A DNA stretch of 55,670 nucleotides from Chryseobacterium indologenes (GCA_001013295.1 LAZY01000007.1:1-55670); one strand, 5' to 3'. Numbered from the stretch's first letter, positions 1 to 12,107 are shown. Made by a program: numbers and translations. Notes: generated by a model not told the origin, from the sequence alone.

Positions 1-106
1 TAAAGATTAAAGATTAAAGATTAAAGATTAAAGATTAAAGATTAAAGATTAAAGATTAAAGATTAAAGATTAAAGATTAAAGATTAAAGATTAAAGATTA
101 AAGATT
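1..106. repeat. 7-bp tandem repeat (TAAAGAT)n
   Basis: About fifteen uninterrupted copies of the heptamer TAAAGAT run from the window edge, so the array may extend further left. The unit differs by one base, in the phase AAAGATT versus AAAGAGT, from the unit of a second heptamer array at 44040-44099. No open frame or partner gene depends on it; it looks like a simple-sequence VNTR in a spacer. Confidence 0.95.
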
Positions 107-480
107 TTCTCGTTAAACATCTATTCATCCTGTCAATACTAATACTAATAGCAGTATCGGTATCAATCTAATACCCCATTATCACTATCCATACTCTACT
201 ATCAATAGAGGTGGGATTTAGACCACCAAACAATAAATCCCCATGCAACGGCTTTAGCCAAAACGTATAACAATACGCTTTTAAAACCTTCACATTGAAT
301 TTTCTACCACTAATATAATCTTCCTGATCGGACAACTGCTGTTTAACAAATCAATACCCCCTTCTTGCTGAATTTAAAATAAATAACATCTAAACATTTT
401 TCAAAAAACTGGAAAATATTTCAAAGATAATCAGTTGTTTATGGTTTTTCTTAACAAATATTAGCATTTATGTTTAAGAT
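107..480. other. AT-rich spacer, no gene seen
   Basis: This stretch has no convincing coding frame or RNA gene. It holds short low-complexity tracts and a small inverted pair of GGTGG/CCACC around 210-227. Its right edge is the sigma-54-like promoter of the next gene. Confidence 0.5.
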
Positions 481-497
481 TTGGCACTTTAATTGAC
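481..497 (+). promoter_or_regulatory. sigma-54-like -24/-12 promoter
   Basis: The motif TTGGCAC-N5-TTGAC places the GG doublet (483-484) exactly 12 bases before the G of the -12 element (495), the spacing of RpoN promoters (consensus TGGCACG-N4-TTGC). The only departure at the -12 doublet is GA for GC. It lies about 34 bases before the ATG at 531. A second site with identical spacing is at 44919-44935 on the other strand. Confidence 0.5.
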
Positions 498-530
498 TAA
501 ATCAATATGTTTAATTAAAAGAGGAATGAA

Positions 531-989
531 ATGAAAAAGTTATTGTTAACTGTATTAATGGTCGGGACGTTCAGTATGAGCTATGCCCAATCAGACTATT
601 ATAACGATTACAGAAGGAGTATATCAGATGTAAACTGGCAGACTGTAGTTGCTGATCTTTTGTTGTCTACTACACAGGCTAATCAGGTTTATGCATTGAA
701 TGACAGATACCGTGATTATAATTCATGGAACAGAGTATATGTAGTAGATCCGGGAAGATGGAGAGGAGATAGGTATACTGAACTGGAAAGGATTCTTGGT
801 AGAGAAAAATATATTCTGTTCAAAAAAAGATATTACAGAGGGCAAAATCCTGTAATCATATACGGTAGAAATAAAAACGATTATAAAAAATACCGTAAAC
901 AGGAGGAGAAATATTATAAAGAAAGAGCAAAATACTACAAAAAACAAAATAAACATCGTCACGGTCATGGCCATGATGATTGGGATTAA
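531..989 (+). CDS. small secreted basic protein, unknown function
   Basis: This 152-residue protein begins with a clear signal peptide (residues 1-20, ending in YAQ), so it should be exported to the periplasm or surface. The mature part has an amphipathic stretch with WQTVVADLL near residues 36-44, then becomes very rich in Lys, Tyr and Arg, and ends in a His/Gly/Asp tail (HRHGHGHDDWD) that could bind metal. No domain family is recognised. It stands alone, preceded by a sigma-54-like promoter, so its expression may depend on RpoN and an enhancer-binding protein. The start is supported by the signal peptide and a purine-rich stretch just upstream. The coding assignment is secure; the function is open. 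Confidence 0.8.
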   Translation: MKKLLLTVLMVGTFSMSYAQSDYYNDYRRSISDVNWQTVVADLLLSTTQANQVYALNDRYRDYNSWNRVYVVDPGRWRGDRYTELERILGREKYILFKKRYYRGQNPVIIYGRNKNDYKKYRKQEEKYYKERAKYYKKQNKHRHGHGHDDWD

Positions 990-1190
990 AACATTCAACT
1001 ATATATTCACTTTTAAGTGGCTGGCAATCTTGTCGGTCACTTTTTTTATAAATGATATTACCTATAATGGACTTTGCTTTCAGGAGATATTCAAATATAA
1101 AATAAGCAGCTTGCAGAGAACTTCTCTTTTTCCGTTCTTCTCTTTTTGACTTCTAAATTATTTTTCCTTTATTAATTTGTTTGAATTTTA

Positions 1191-1198
1191 TAACTTTG
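1191..1198 (+). promoter_or_regulatory. -7 box TAACTTTG, possible leaderless start
   Basis: A perfect Bacteroidetes -7 box (TAnnTTTG) ends only four bases before the ATG at 1203. If transcription begins at the usual distance, the mRNA starts at or almost at the AUG. The same four-base spacing recurs at the dGTPase gene (50095-50102). Confidence 0.55.
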
Positions 1199-1202
1199 AA
1201 TT

Positions 1203-2108
1203 ATGGAATCCAACGAATCACTGAAAGGCTTTTACGAAAGAAATGCTTCCAATCTGGGACCGCAATGTCTTGCACCCCACGGAATGGGGCACTTCAATGT
1301 ATTTTCGCGGGAATACTGTTCACCATTAGCGCCCTACAGCAGAAGAGATTATTATAAAATTTCACTGATCATAGGAAAGGGGAAGATCCATTATGCAGAC
1401 AAATGGATTAAGGTAGACCGGCCTGCGCTGATGTTTTCAAATCCTATCATTCCATACTCCTGGGAAGCTGATGATGAAGATCAGAAAGGTTGGTTTTGCC
1501 TCTTTACAGAACAGTTCTTACAAAACGGAAGCCGTCTGGGAAACCTTCAGGATTCTCCGCTTTTCAAAATTGGGGGAACTCCGGTATTCTTTGTAGATGA
1601 AGCCCAGCAGAGTATCCTTTCAGATATTTATACCAAGATGATCACTGAGATTCAGTCCGATTACATCCACAAATACGATATGCTCAGAGCTTATCTTCAC
1701 CTGATGATTCATGAAACAATGAGAATGCAGCCTGCAGAAAGTTTTGAGCCTTACCAGAATGCCTCACAAAGGGTAGCATCATTATTTATGGAGCTCTTGG
1801 AAAGGCAGTTTCCGATAGATAGTCCCGATGCGTCCTTACAATTGAAAACACCGAATGATTATGCCAGGAACCTTTCCATTCATGTGAATTCCCTGAACCG
1901 TTCTGTAAAGGAAATTACAGGAAAGACCACAAGCCAGCAGATTACAGGCCGGATAATCCAGGAAGCTAATGCACTCCTGAAACATACAGACTGGAATATT
2001 GCTGAAATTGCTTATGGTCTGGGCTTTGAAGAGCCTTCTTACTTTACCAATTACTTTAAAAAGCAAACCGGAATAACTCCCAATGCACTTCGGGCGAATC
2101 TTGTTTGA
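1203..2108 (+). CDS. AraC-family transcriptional regulator
   Basis: The protein has 301 residues. The N-terminal two thirds form a cupin-like sensor region (conserved YSRRDYYKISLI near residues 45-56). The last ~100 residues are a double helix-turn-helix AraC DNA-binding domain, ending with the typical second-HTH signature EIAYGLGFEEPSYFTNYFKK followed by TGITPNALR. It lies directly upstream of an aldo/keto reductase on the same strand, which is a plausible target, although that gene has its own -7 box at 2161. The effector is unknown. Family assignment is firm. Confidence 0.93.
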   Translation: MESNESLKGFYERNASNLGPQCLAPHGMGHFNVFSREYCSPLAPYSRRDYYKISLIIGKGKIHYADKWIKVDRPALMFSNPIIPYSWEADDEDQKGWFCLFTEQFLQNGSRLGNLQDSPLFKIGGTPVFFVDEAQQSILSDIYTKMITEIQSDYIHKYDMLRAYLHLMIHETMRMQPAESFEPYQNASQRVASLFMELLERQFPIDSPDASLQLKTPNDYARNLSIHVNSLNRSVKEITGKTTSQQITGRIIQEANALLKHTDWNIAEIAYGLGFEEPSYFTNYFKKQTGITPNALRANLV

Positions 2109-2160
2109 ATTTTATAATTCTTAGTTTGAATTCTATACCAAAGGTGATCCGCAGGTATTC

Positions 2161-2168
2161 TAATTTTG
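2161..2168 (+). promoter_or_regulatory. -7 box TAATTTTG for the aldo/keto reductase
   Basis: A perfect TAnnTTTG box lies 26 bases before the ATG at 2195. It falls inside the longer open frame that could begin at the TTG at 2105, so the long start would lie upstream of the transcript. This supports translation from 2195. Confidence 0.55.
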
Positions 2169-2194
2169 TCTCATTAATTAAAATCAATACCGTC

Positions 2195-3196
2195 ATGAAA
2201 TTTAGAAAATTAGGAAACACAGGAGAGCAGCTGTCTGCTATTGGATTAGGATGTATGGGAATGAGCTTTGCTTATGGCCCGGCAGATGAGCAGGAGAGCA
2301 TCAATACTTTACACAGGGCATTGGATTTAGGAGTCAATTTCTGGGATACGGCAGACATGTATGCCAATGGAGAAAATGAAAAACTGATTTCTAAAGTTTT
2401 GGTTCCGAACAGAGATAAGATTTTTATTGCGACCAAGTTCGGATTCAGATTTGAAGGAGGAAAAGCCAGCCACAGTGGTGCTCCGGGAACGTATTTTGAC
2501 GGCTCACCGGAATGGATCAGAAAGGCTGTAGATCTGAGTCTTCAAAGATTAAAAATAGATACCATTGATCTGTACTATGCCCACAGAATAGATCCGAATG
2601 TTCCGGTAGAAGAGACCGTAGGAGCTATGGCAGAGTTGGTAAAAGCAGGTAAGGTAAAATACATCGGTTTATCTGAAGCCTCAGCAGAATCTATCCGAAA
2701 AGCTAATAAAATTCATCAGATTACTGCTTTGCAGTCAGAATATTCGATCCTTACCAAAGACATTGAAAATGAAATTCTGCCAACCGTCAGAGAGCTGGGG
2801 ATAACTTTGGTGCCTTATTCGCCACTGGCTAGAGGACTTTTTGCCAATATCAATGAAGTGCAGAATTTTGGAGATGACGATTTCAGAAAATCACTGCCGC
2901 GCTACCAGCAGGAATATCTCGAAAATAATACAAAACTGGCTAACGAGATCAATGATTTTGCTGCTTCCAAAGGAGTAAAAGGAACTCAGCTTGCTTTAAC
3001 ATGGGTATTGAATCAGGGAGATGATATTATCCCGATTCCTGGTACGAAAAGAATCAAATATCTGGAAGAAAATATTGCTGCAGTCGATATTGATCTTTCC
3101 CAATCGGATCTGGATACCATCAATGCCATTCTGAAAAAATACCCGAATGTAGGAGAAAGATACAATGAAGGTTCAATGAAGCTGGTTAATAACTAA
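2195..3196 (+). CDS. aldo/keto reductase
   Basis: This 333-residue NADPH-dependent aldo/keto reductase should reduce aldehydes and ketones in the cytoplasm. The catalytic tetrad is visible as Asp51, Tyr56 (DTADMY), Lys81 (ATKFGF) and His130 (YYAHRID). The cofactor-binding end shows the IPIPGTKR motif followed by EENIAA. The start MKFRKLGNTG is the standard family N-terminus; a TTG 90 bases upstream would add an unconserved tail and lies ahead of the -7 box, so it was rejected. The neighbouring AraC gene is a candidate regulator. A strong terminator follows at 3211-3247. Confidence 0.95.
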   Translation: MKFRKLGNTGEQLSAIGLGCMGMSFAYGPADEQESINTLHRALDLGVNFWDTADMYANGENEKLISKVLVPNRDKIFIATKFGFRFEGGKASHSGAPGTYFDGSPEWIRKAVDLSLQRLKIDTIDLYYAHRIDPNVPVEETVGAMAELVKAGKVKYIGLSEASAESIRKANKIHQITALQSEYSILTKDIENEILPTVRELGITLVPYSPLARGLFANINEVQNFGDDDFRKSLPRYQQEYLENNTKLANEINDFAASKGVKGTQLALTWVLNQGDDIIPIPGTKRIKYLEENIAAVDIDLSQSDLDTINAILKKYPNVGERYNEGSMKLVNN

Positions 3197-3210
3197 AATC
3201 AATATAACGA

Positions 3211-3247
3211 ACTGAGTTCCCGGATAAAAACAGGAACTCAGTTTTTT
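3211..3247 (+). terminator. Rho-independent terminator
   Basis: ACTGAGTTCC pairs with GGAACTCAGT around a loop of about eleven bases, followed by a T run. It ends the aldo/keto reductase transcript. Confidence 0.85.
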
Positions 3248-3304
3248 GTTGCTATACTTTCAATGGAAGAATGTATGAATAATGAAAAGGTAAAAAACTA
3301 AATT

Positions 3305-4297
3305 ATGAACAGAAGAGAATTATTAAAGAATGGATTGTTGGCAGGAACATTAAGCATGATTCCTTTTTCAGGCGTATTGGCAAAAACTCCGGAATTTCCA
3401 GGAACAACAGAGGATGATCTGTCAGGTTACAAAAAAATAAAATTGGGAGATCTGGATCTGTTTATTCTTACTGATGGATATATCCATGAAGATAACCTTG
3501 AGACATTTGCGCCAAGAGGAAATGTTTCCGAAATGAAAAAGATCCTCAGAGATCATTTCCGTTCTGAACATTATATTGATCTGGCAGTCAATATTCTGCT
3601 TGTCAAAACAAAAGAAAAGCTGATTCTGATGGATACAGGTATGGGAATATTTGCTGATAAAGGAACCGGGTTCTTATTAAAAAGCCTTCAGAAAGCTGGT
3701 TTCTCCGTAAAAGATGTTACCGATGTTTTTATTTCTCATGCCCATCCTGATCATATCGGTGGGATAGTGGATAAGCAGAATAATCCTGTTTTTCCAAACG
3801 CTGCCGTTTTTATATCGAAGATTGAACATGATTTTTGGATGAATGCTTCCATAAAAGATTTTCATAACAGTGCTCTGAAAGCACAGCCGGAAAAGCTCAA
3901 TCAGATTATTCCGGCACTTCAGAACATATTGAAGGCGATTCAGCCACAATTGAAATTCTATGACCTGAACAACACATTGTATGATCATTTCAATTTTCAG
4001 CTGGCTCCCGGACATACTCCTGGATTAACGGTCACTACAATATCCTCAGGGAATGAAAAGCTTCTGTATATTGCAGATCTTATTCATTCAGATGTTATTC
4101 TTTTCCCCCATCCTGACTGGGGTTTTTCCGGCGATACAGATCTGGATATTGCAACCGCTTCGAGGAAGAAATTACTGCAGGAATTAGCAGATACTAGAAC
4201 AAGAGCATTAACCTCTCATTTGCCATGGCCGGGGCTGGGATTTACAAAGAAAACACTGCCTGCCTATGAATGGATCCCTGAGAGTTTTATGAATTAA
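3305..4297 (+). CDS. MBL-fold metallo-hydrolase with Tat-like signal
   Basis: The 330-residue protein begins MNRRELLKNG and continues into a hydrophobic stretch (about 11-26), which looks like a twin-arginine export signal, so it probably works in the periplasm. The metallo-beta-lactamase fold shows the metal-binding HAHPDH at 145-150, a later GHTPG motif, and an aspartate in the segment IADLIHSD. The layout resembles lactonase or quorum-quenching members of the superfamily, but the substrate cannot be told from sequence. It stands alone between two terminators. Confidence 0.88.
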   Translation: MNRRELLKNGLLAGTLSMIPFSGVLAKTPEFPGTTEDDLSGYKKIKLGDLDLFILTDGYIHEDNLETFAPRGNVSEMKKILRDHFRSEHYIDLAVNILLVKTKEKLILMDTGMGIFADKGTGFLLKSLQKAGFSVKDVTDVFISHAHPDHIGGIVDKQNNPVFPNAAVFISKIEHDFWMNASIKDFHNSALKAQPEKLNQIIPALQNILKAIQPQLKFYDLNNTLYDHFNFQLAPGHTPGLTVTTISSGNEKLLYIADLIHSDVILFPHPDWGFSGDTDLDIATASRKKLLQELADTRTRALTSHLPWPGLGFTKKTLPAYEWIPESFMN

Positions 4298-4361
4298 GAT
4301 AATTAATAGGCTACAGAGTTTAAGAACTGGTAATTATCCTTTCATTAATCATTAATAAAAA

Positions 4362-4394
4362 TGCCCCTTAAAAAGGTCTAACTTTTAAGGGGCA
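4362..4394. terminator. bidirectional terminator
   Basis: TGCCCCTTAAAA pairs with TTTTAAGGGGCA around a nine-base loop. It sits between two convergent genes and can serve both strands. Confidence 0.85.
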
Positions 4395-4424
4395 GTCTAA
4401 AAAACTAAAAAAGAGCTTTCAATA

Positions 4425-6623
4425 TTAAAAATTATATTTCACATTAAATCCTGTAAAGAAGTAAGCTTTACTGGGACCGGGAGTGACATCGGTGTAAACA
4501 GAAGAGTTATACTGATTGTCTGCATCCGAATCATTAATGCTGTTTCCATAAAACAGAAAGGTGTAATTGATCTGATTGGTCAGGTTGTTTCCAATGACAA
4601 AAACATCCACATCCCATTTGTTGAAACTATGTTTATAGCCTATTTTTGAGTTTAAAAGGCCAAAACTTTTTACCTTATTGGTATTGGCAAAATCAGTGTA
4701 TACACCTCCCATAAAGCTGTAGGTATTCTGTAAATATAATCCGAACCGGGTGTCAAAATCCAGTCCTACAGATAGTTTCGTTTTGGGAACTCCAACTACG
4801 TTTTTATGGTCATAATTGTAGACATCAGCAGGCTTGCCGCTTTCTTTTAAATAAGTGCTGAAATTAGAATATTTAAAGTCGTTATAGGTATAGTTGACAA
4901 AGGGCTGTATTTTTGAAATCAATGAACTGACAGGCTGGTAGGAGTAGCCTATACTCATTTCCAACCCTTTATTTTTCTGATCTCCCGTATTAGCCCAGTA
5001 TGTATAAGGTGTTTTCTCAGGATTAGACATTCTCGCTCCTAGCTGGGTAAGTTTATCTTTAATATGGATATTGAATAAAGAAAACTGATAATCAATAGAT
5101 GTATCTTCTATAAGTCCCTGAATGCTGAAGTCCCACATTTTTGCTCTTTCCGGAAGAAGGTTATCATTGGTTGCATTGAGCCCGGAGATAAAAGCATTGG
5201 CCGAAGTAGGAGCATTATATCCTTCACTATAGCTAAGATTGAATATCTGGTTTTTCCATATTTTCTGTAACGCAAAATGAGGGGTTGCTACCGCTTTGAA
5301 CTGTTTGTCAAAAGACAGATCTTTTTTGTAAAGGTTTTCATTATTGACTACAAATAAACCAGGAATTGCCAGCAAATCTTTTCTACTGTAATTGATCTGA
5401 TTGATACTAACCCCGGCAAGGAACATCAAGTCCCATGGCTTATAAGTAATCTTCTCAACAGCAAAATAATTGGATTGGTTATTTAAATTCTTAAAATAAG
5501 AACCGTCTGAAAGAGGTCTCAAAACCGGAGACTCTGTACTTGTTACACTTTTGTAACGATAGTTGGTAATGGTAGACTGAGATTGCTGTATTTCAAGTCC
5601 AAATTCTGTCTGGCTTTTGAAATGTCCCCAATCTTTATCAAAATTAAATACAGATCTGAGCCCATAATTATAAAATGAAGACGTTTCATGGGCGCCGGCA
5701 GCAATTCTGTCACCAGTAGTCCCTGTATAAAATAAAGTAGTATGGTTTTTAAAATTAGGGGTAATCTGCCAGATATGTCCAATTCCGACTCTTGAAGTGA
5801 TGAATTTTGTTTTGGCTCCTCTTCTGATATAAGCAAAGTTTCCGTTGTCAATGCCATTATAATAGTCGTCGTAAGAAATCTGGCCGGCAACCTGTTCCAG
5901 TGAGTTGCCATGTGAAGCGAGTAGGGTGAGTTTCTGATTTTGATTCAGTTTAAACTCTCCGTTGATATTATAAAAGTTTTTAATACTTTTCCCATGAGGA
6001 CGGTAGCCGTCACTCCCAATATGTCCATAGTTTGCAGTAATAGAGTAGTTGCCACCAACATTGGTAACGGAAGTTGAACTTTGAAACAGCTTAAAAGAAC
6101 CTGTACTGAATTGTTCCGAAACAGAAGTTCCTTTTTTGTTTTCAGGTTGTATGTAAAATCTTACGACACCACCAGAACCACCACCATATAATGTAGCAGC
6201 AGGTCCTTTGATGACTTCAATACGGTTGACTAATCCAAAATTAACATCATCTAAGACGGTTACCCCATCTGCTCCCGTAAGCGGAATATTATTAAGATAC
6301 ATTTTAATGCCCCAATTGTTGAATTTCTGATCATTACCATACCCTCTCACAATAATTCTCTGTCCGCCAAGCAGTGTTCTTTTTTCAACCTGTACTCCAG
6401 CCATTGTACCAAGGCTTTGTTCTATAAATGAGGGGTTGCTACGATTTAGTTCATAATTGGAAATGATTTCTGTAGACTGTGCATGTCTTTTGAATTCTTC
6501 CCGCTCTTTTATTACTTTTGTTCTTGCGTGAATTTCAATTTCGTCAATATTTTTTTCATTCTCTTGTGCATGGGCGAAACCTATCATTGATAATGAAAGA
6601 GCAATTATGTAGTTTTTTTTCAT
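4425..6623 (-). CDS. TonB-dependent outer-membrane receptor
   Basis: This 732-residue protein has a signal peptide (1-19, ending AHAQ), a plug domain around residues 45-160 (TMAGVQVEKR, then IIVRGYG and the IEVIKGPAATLYGGG signature), and a beta-barrel that ends in an aromatic strand (NVKYNF). It imports a ligand across the outer membrane using TonB energy. The overall pattern is closest to the FecA/siderophore class, so an iron chelate is the best guess. No transport operon adjoins it: upstream lies an unrelated T9SS protein. No TonB carboxypeptidase-like extension or SusD partner is present, which argues against a polysaccharide system. Confidence 0.93.
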   Translation of the reverse strand: MKKNYIIALSLSMIGFAHAQENEKNIDEIEIHARTKVIKEREEFKRHAQSTEIISNYELNRSNPSFIEQSLGTMAGVQVEKRTLLGGQRIIVRGYGNDQKFNNWGIKMYLNNIPLTGADGVTVLDDVNFGLVNRIEVIKGPAATLYGGGSGGVVRFYIQPENKKGTSVSEQFSTGSFKLFQSSTSVTNVGGNYSITANYGHIGSDGYRPHGKSIKNFYNINGEFKLNQNQKLTLLASHGNSLEQVAGQISYDDYYNGIDNGNFAYIRRGAKTKFITSRVGIGHIWQITPNFKNHTTLFYTGTTGDRIAAGAHETSSFYNYGLRSVFNFDKDWGHFKSQTEFGLEIQQSQSTITNYRYKSVTSTESPVLRPLSDGSYFKNLNNQSNYFAVEKITYKPWDLMFLAGVSINQINYSRKDLLAIPGLFVVNNENLYKKDLSFDKQFKAVATPHFALQKIWKNQIFNLSYSEGYNAPTSANAFISGLNATNDNLLPERAKMWDFSIQGLIEDTSIDYQFSLFNIHIKDKLTQLGARMSNPEKTPYTYWANTGDQKNKGLEMSIGYSYQPVSSLISKIQPFVNYTYNDFKYSNFSTYLKESGKPADVYNYDHKNVVGVPKTKLSVGLDFDTRFGLYLQNTYSFMGGVYTDFANTNKVKSFGLLNSKIGYKHSFNKWDVDVFVIGNNLTNQINYTFLFYGNSINDSDADNQYNSSVYTDVTPGPSKAYFFTGFNVKYNF

Positions 6624-6645
6624 TAACCTTGTCGTTAAATATTAG

Positions 6646-6681
6646 AAAACAGAAAGGAAAGATCATCTTTCCTTTCTGTTT
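6646..6681 (-). terminator. terminator after the T9SS protein gene
   Basis: Fifteen bases, AAACAGAAAGGAAAG, pair perfectly with the complementary arm around a five-base loop. On the minus strand the hairpin is followed by T-rich sequence. It separates the BNR-repeat gene from the TonB receptor gene. Confidence 0.7.
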
Positions 6682-6703
6682 GTTTATTGTAAAATTTTTA
6701 TTG

Positions 6704-9517
6704 TTATTTTTTAATGATTACAGAAGTGTATTGCATTGTTCCGTTTTGTAAAGCTTTCAGTATGTAATCTCCTTTACTTAAACCTTCAATATTAAATTCT
6801 TCATCAGATTTTATATTCTTTTTAGTCATCACCAATCTGCCGGAAGCATCATAGATCTCTATATCCATAGACTTTCCATTTTCAAGTTTGACATGAATAG
6901 GGCCTCTGGTAGGGTTAGGATATACCCTGTTGCTGAGAAGATTATGAGGGGTATCCGAGGTAGATAAGCTGGTATTGTCTATTCTGGTAGTAAAAGATCC
7001 TCTTCCATACGTTACAGCAAGAATTGTCTTATCTGATGGACGGTAATCAAAATGATTGACTTTAAATTTACCTAAGCCGTCAGAATACAATGCCCATGTA
7101 GGGGAGGCTGCCTGGAAATTAGAAGTTCCCCATACCCCATAATACGTTCCAAGAATCACTTCATTATTATCTTGAGGATTCATAAATATGGCTTTTACAG
7201 GAATGTCCGGAAGGTTACCTTCTTTGGATGCCCAGTTGGTTCCGCCGTCGGTAGTGTAAAATACGCTGGTCTTATTAAAATTGGAAACAGTGACCATGAT
7301 CTCACTTTCAGAAGATCCAAGTTTAACATCCGAAATATAACCTCCAAAATTATAATTGATCAATGAAGTAACGGGTGTCGTATCTGCATTGGTCACCTTA
7401 TATAGTTTTCCGGAGGAAAGGCCAATGAAAAGAGTAGTACTTGCTGTAGTATAAGTAGAGGCAAGAATATCTGTAATAAATTCTCCCGAAGCTACTGTTG
7501 CAATCGTAATCTGGCTTCTTACCAGGCTCGTAGGAGTCTGAAGACCACTTACCCTGTTCAATACAATTGAAGTGGAGTTTGATGCGTTGGCGTTGGTATA
7601 GGCAATATCCAGATTTCTGTCGATGGCAAGAGGATTGATGAATTGTCCTGCATTTCTTAGAGCAGTGTCGATCAGATAATATCCTCCCTGTGAATTGAAA
7701 ACAAAGTGATTATTATAAACATATGAAGCGATTAAATACTTATTCAGATCATCAAAGCCGGTATAAGCTCCATCACCGCCATATACTACAGAGCTGGTAT
7801 AGAAATTATTGGGTTGTGCGGCACCCGCTAGCTGCTGAGTTCCATTATCCTGTGCTCCCATGATCATCTGCTCGTTAGCAAATGTAGAGGCGGGGTTTAG
7901 CGTACCGTGATAGAACTGGGTCACATTAAACCTTTTATTTCTCATTCCAAGAGCAGTAGTGGTAGCCAGATTGTTTTTATCCGAAGCAATGAAGATTCCA
8001 CCGTCATTCCCTATTACAAATTGGTTGGGGTTTCTTGGGTTGAAAACCAGTGCATGTTGGTCGGCATGTACCAGGGATATATTGGTAGTTCCCATAACGT
8101 TGTTATTTGACCATTTGGTATATTGGGTCCATGTAGCACCTCCATCTGTGCTTTTATAAGAATCTACCCCTCCTACATACACGTGTTCATCATTGTCAGG
8201 ATCTGTTTCAATAACAAGATCATAGAATGCTTGCCCTCTGGTAAAATCATTGTCAGGTTGCCCCGTATCTATGGGGTTAGGCAATGTTATTCCTGATCCT
8301 GCTACATTGGTAGAGATCCACGTCGTACCACCATCTGTAGTTTTTGCAATTCTGACAGGCTCTGCATTTGATGCTCCCTGCATGAGGGCATAAGCTTTTA
8401 AAGGATTGGTGTTGGAAACCTCTACCATAACCCTTGAACTGTTGTTTCCTACATTATAGACATTCGTAAAGGTAGCACCATGATCTGTGGATTTGAAAAT
8501 TCTTCCTCCGGAAGCAGATCCACTGAATCGGCTTTGTCTTGTCGCTACCCAGATAGAATTGTCTGCACCTATTTCTATATCTTGTATGTCATATCCCCGG
8601 GTAGCCGTGGAAAGCAAACTGTTTAATAGTGTAAAGTTGGTACCATCAGTAGATTTATACAAACCAGCTTCATATAAGCCGGCAAATGTTGCTGTATCCC
8701 CAAAGTAAGTTCCAGAAACTCCGGCATATACTTCTGAAGCACCATTGTTGTTGACTACTTTTATAGAAGGTACATTATACATTCCTCTTTTTACTCCGGA
8801 CGTATAGCCATTTTCTAAATTGAAAACCTGCTGCCATGTAGCTCCTCCATTAGTTGTTTTCCAGATTCCTAATCCACTGAAATCGCCGGTTTCTACTTCA
8901 CCGGTTCCTACATAAAAGATCTGTGGATTGTTAGGGTCTGAAGTAATACATGACACCGTTGTGTTAGACCAGAAAGCATCTACCAATGTCCATTCAGAAT
9001 TTGCATCAGAGATGTCATTGTTGTACCATAGTCCGCCGGAAACTCCACCTGCCCATACTTTTTTGCCAGTGGTATCATTAGGGTCAAACATAATGCCTCT
9101 TACTCTTCCGCCTACAGAATAAGGACCTCTTTCTACCCAAATATTAGTGATGTTTTTACTGGCGGCATTTCCTTTTCCTTTGGCTCCGTTGAAGATTTTC
9201 AACTCAGTTTTAGGCTGAAATTTTCCGCTTTCTACTTTTTTTTCAAGATCCACATAGCTCTGGTTATTTACCGTTCCTGTTTCCGGATCCATTGTAGCAA
9301 TAAAATCCTGCAGATAATATTCATCAGGAGGTTTCTGATGATGTTCTTTGGCGAACTTTACATTTTTCTGGTAAGCTGTGGTAATATCCTGAATGTGTTT
9401 CAGGTATTTTTTGTTTACTTTCGAATCTGGATTTTCTTTCCCTTTAGAATGCTGTTGGGCATTAAAATACAATGAGGCTATAGTAAGCCCTAGTCCGAAA
9501 ATGGATTTTAATTTCAT
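6704..9517 (-). CDS. BNR/Asp-box beta-propeller protein with T9SS sorting domain
   Basis: The 937-residue protein has a signal peptide (MKLKSIFGLG, then a hydrophobic stretch to NAQQ near residue 22). It carries many sialidase-type Asp-boxes such as STDGGATWTQY, TTDGGTTWIS and STDHGATFTN, which form sortilin/VPS10-like beta-propellers. The last ~75 residues (VYPNPTRGPIHV, then YDASGRLV and a C-terminal SVIIKK) are a type A type IX secretion sorting domain. It is therefore a large protein sent to the cell surface or medium through T9SS. Asp-box propellers occur in glycoside hydrolases and adhesins; no catalytic residues were identified, so enzymatic activity is not assumed. Confidence 0.92.
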   Translation of the reverse strand: MKLKSIFGLGLTIASLYFNAQQHSKGKENPDSKVNKKYLKHIQDITTAYQKNVKFAKEHHQKPPDEYYLQDFIATMDPETGTVNNQSYVDLEKKVESGKFQPKTELKIFNGAKGKGNAASKNITNIWVERGPYSVGGRVRGIMFDPNDTTGKKVWAGGVSGGLWYNNDISDANSEWTLVDAFWSNTTVSCITSDPNNPQIFYVGTGEVETGDFSGLGIWKTTNGGATWQQVFNLENGYTSGVKRGMYNVPSIKVVNNNGASEVYAGVSGTYFGDTATFAGLYEAGLYKSTDGTNFTLLNSLLSTATRGYDIQDIEIGADNSIWVATRQSRFSGSASGGRIFKSTDHGATFTNVYNVGNNSSRVMVEVSNTNPLKAYALMQGASNAEPVRIAKTTDGGTTWISTNVAGSGITLPNPIDTGQPDNDFTRGQAFYDLVIETDPDNDEHVYVGGVDSYKSTDGGATWTQYTKWSNNNVMGTTNISLVHADQHALVFNPRNPNQFVIGNDGGIFIASDKNNLATTTALGMRNKRFNVTQFYHGTLNPASTFANEQMIMGAQDNGTQQLAGAAQPNNFYTSSVVYGGDGAYTGFDDLNKYLIASYVYNNHFVFNSQGGYYLIDTALRNAGQFINPLAIDRNLDIAYTNANASNSTSIVLNRVSGLQTPTSLVRSQITIATVASGEFITDILASTYTTASTTLFIGLSSGKLYKVTNADTTPVTSLINYNFGGYISDVKLGSSESEIMVTVSNFNKTSVFYTTDGGTNWASKEGNLPDIPVKAIFMNPQDNNEVILGTYYGVWGTSNFQAASPTWALYSDGLGKFKVNHFDYRPSDKTILAVTYGRGSFTTRIDNTSLSTSDTPHNLLSNRVYPNPTRGPIHVKLENGKSMDIEIYDASGRLVMTKKNIKSDEEFNIEGLSKGDYILKALQNGTMQYTSVIIKK

Positions 9518-9697
9518 GTTTGTTTTTTTTGATAGGTAAAAATATGTTTTTTTATCATTAAAACACAGTGTTTTTGGATGTGTTAATTGTTTATCGTTTA
9601 AATTTTTATTCTTTTGATAATTTTTATTCTTTTTTATTGCCGTTTTTTATTTTCTTATTGTAGTCATAATCAGGAGATACTGTGATCGGTTTTCAAT

Positions 9698-9753
9698 AAA
9701 AAAGCTCCTAAAAAGTATCTGGTTTTTTTGGGTAGCCTAAAAAGGGGCTTTTT
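9698..9753. terminator. hairpin with T run, probable terminator
   Basis: AAAAAGCTCCT can pair with AGGGGCTTTTT (one G-U pair) around a large loop that contains a second T run. It lies in the 319-base spacer upstream of the BNR-repeat gene and downstream of the isocitrate dehydrogenase gene. Confidence 0.5.
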
Positions 9754-9783
9754 ATTTATATCACTGAGTTCTGTTGCTAAATC

Positions 9784-9810
9784 AAAAACCCCGCAATTTG
9801 CGGGGTTTTT
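9784..9810. terminator. terminator of isocitrate dehydrogenase
   Basis: AAAAACCCCGC pairs with GCGGGGTTTTT around a five-base loop, 27 bases past the icd stop on the minus strand. It is symmetric and could work in both directions. Confidence 0.85.
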
Positions 9811-9836
9811 ATAGTATTGATTTGAGTTTCTAAAAA

Positions 9837-12107
<2,271 letters not shown>

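Noticed and set aside
967..1149. 60-residue plus-strand frame after the secreted protein
   Set aside because: It starts inside the previous gene, is low in complexity and has no supporting signals.
2105..2194. TTG-started extension of the aldo/keto reductase
   Set aside because: A perfect -7 box lies inside it and the family N-terminus starts at the ATG at 2195.
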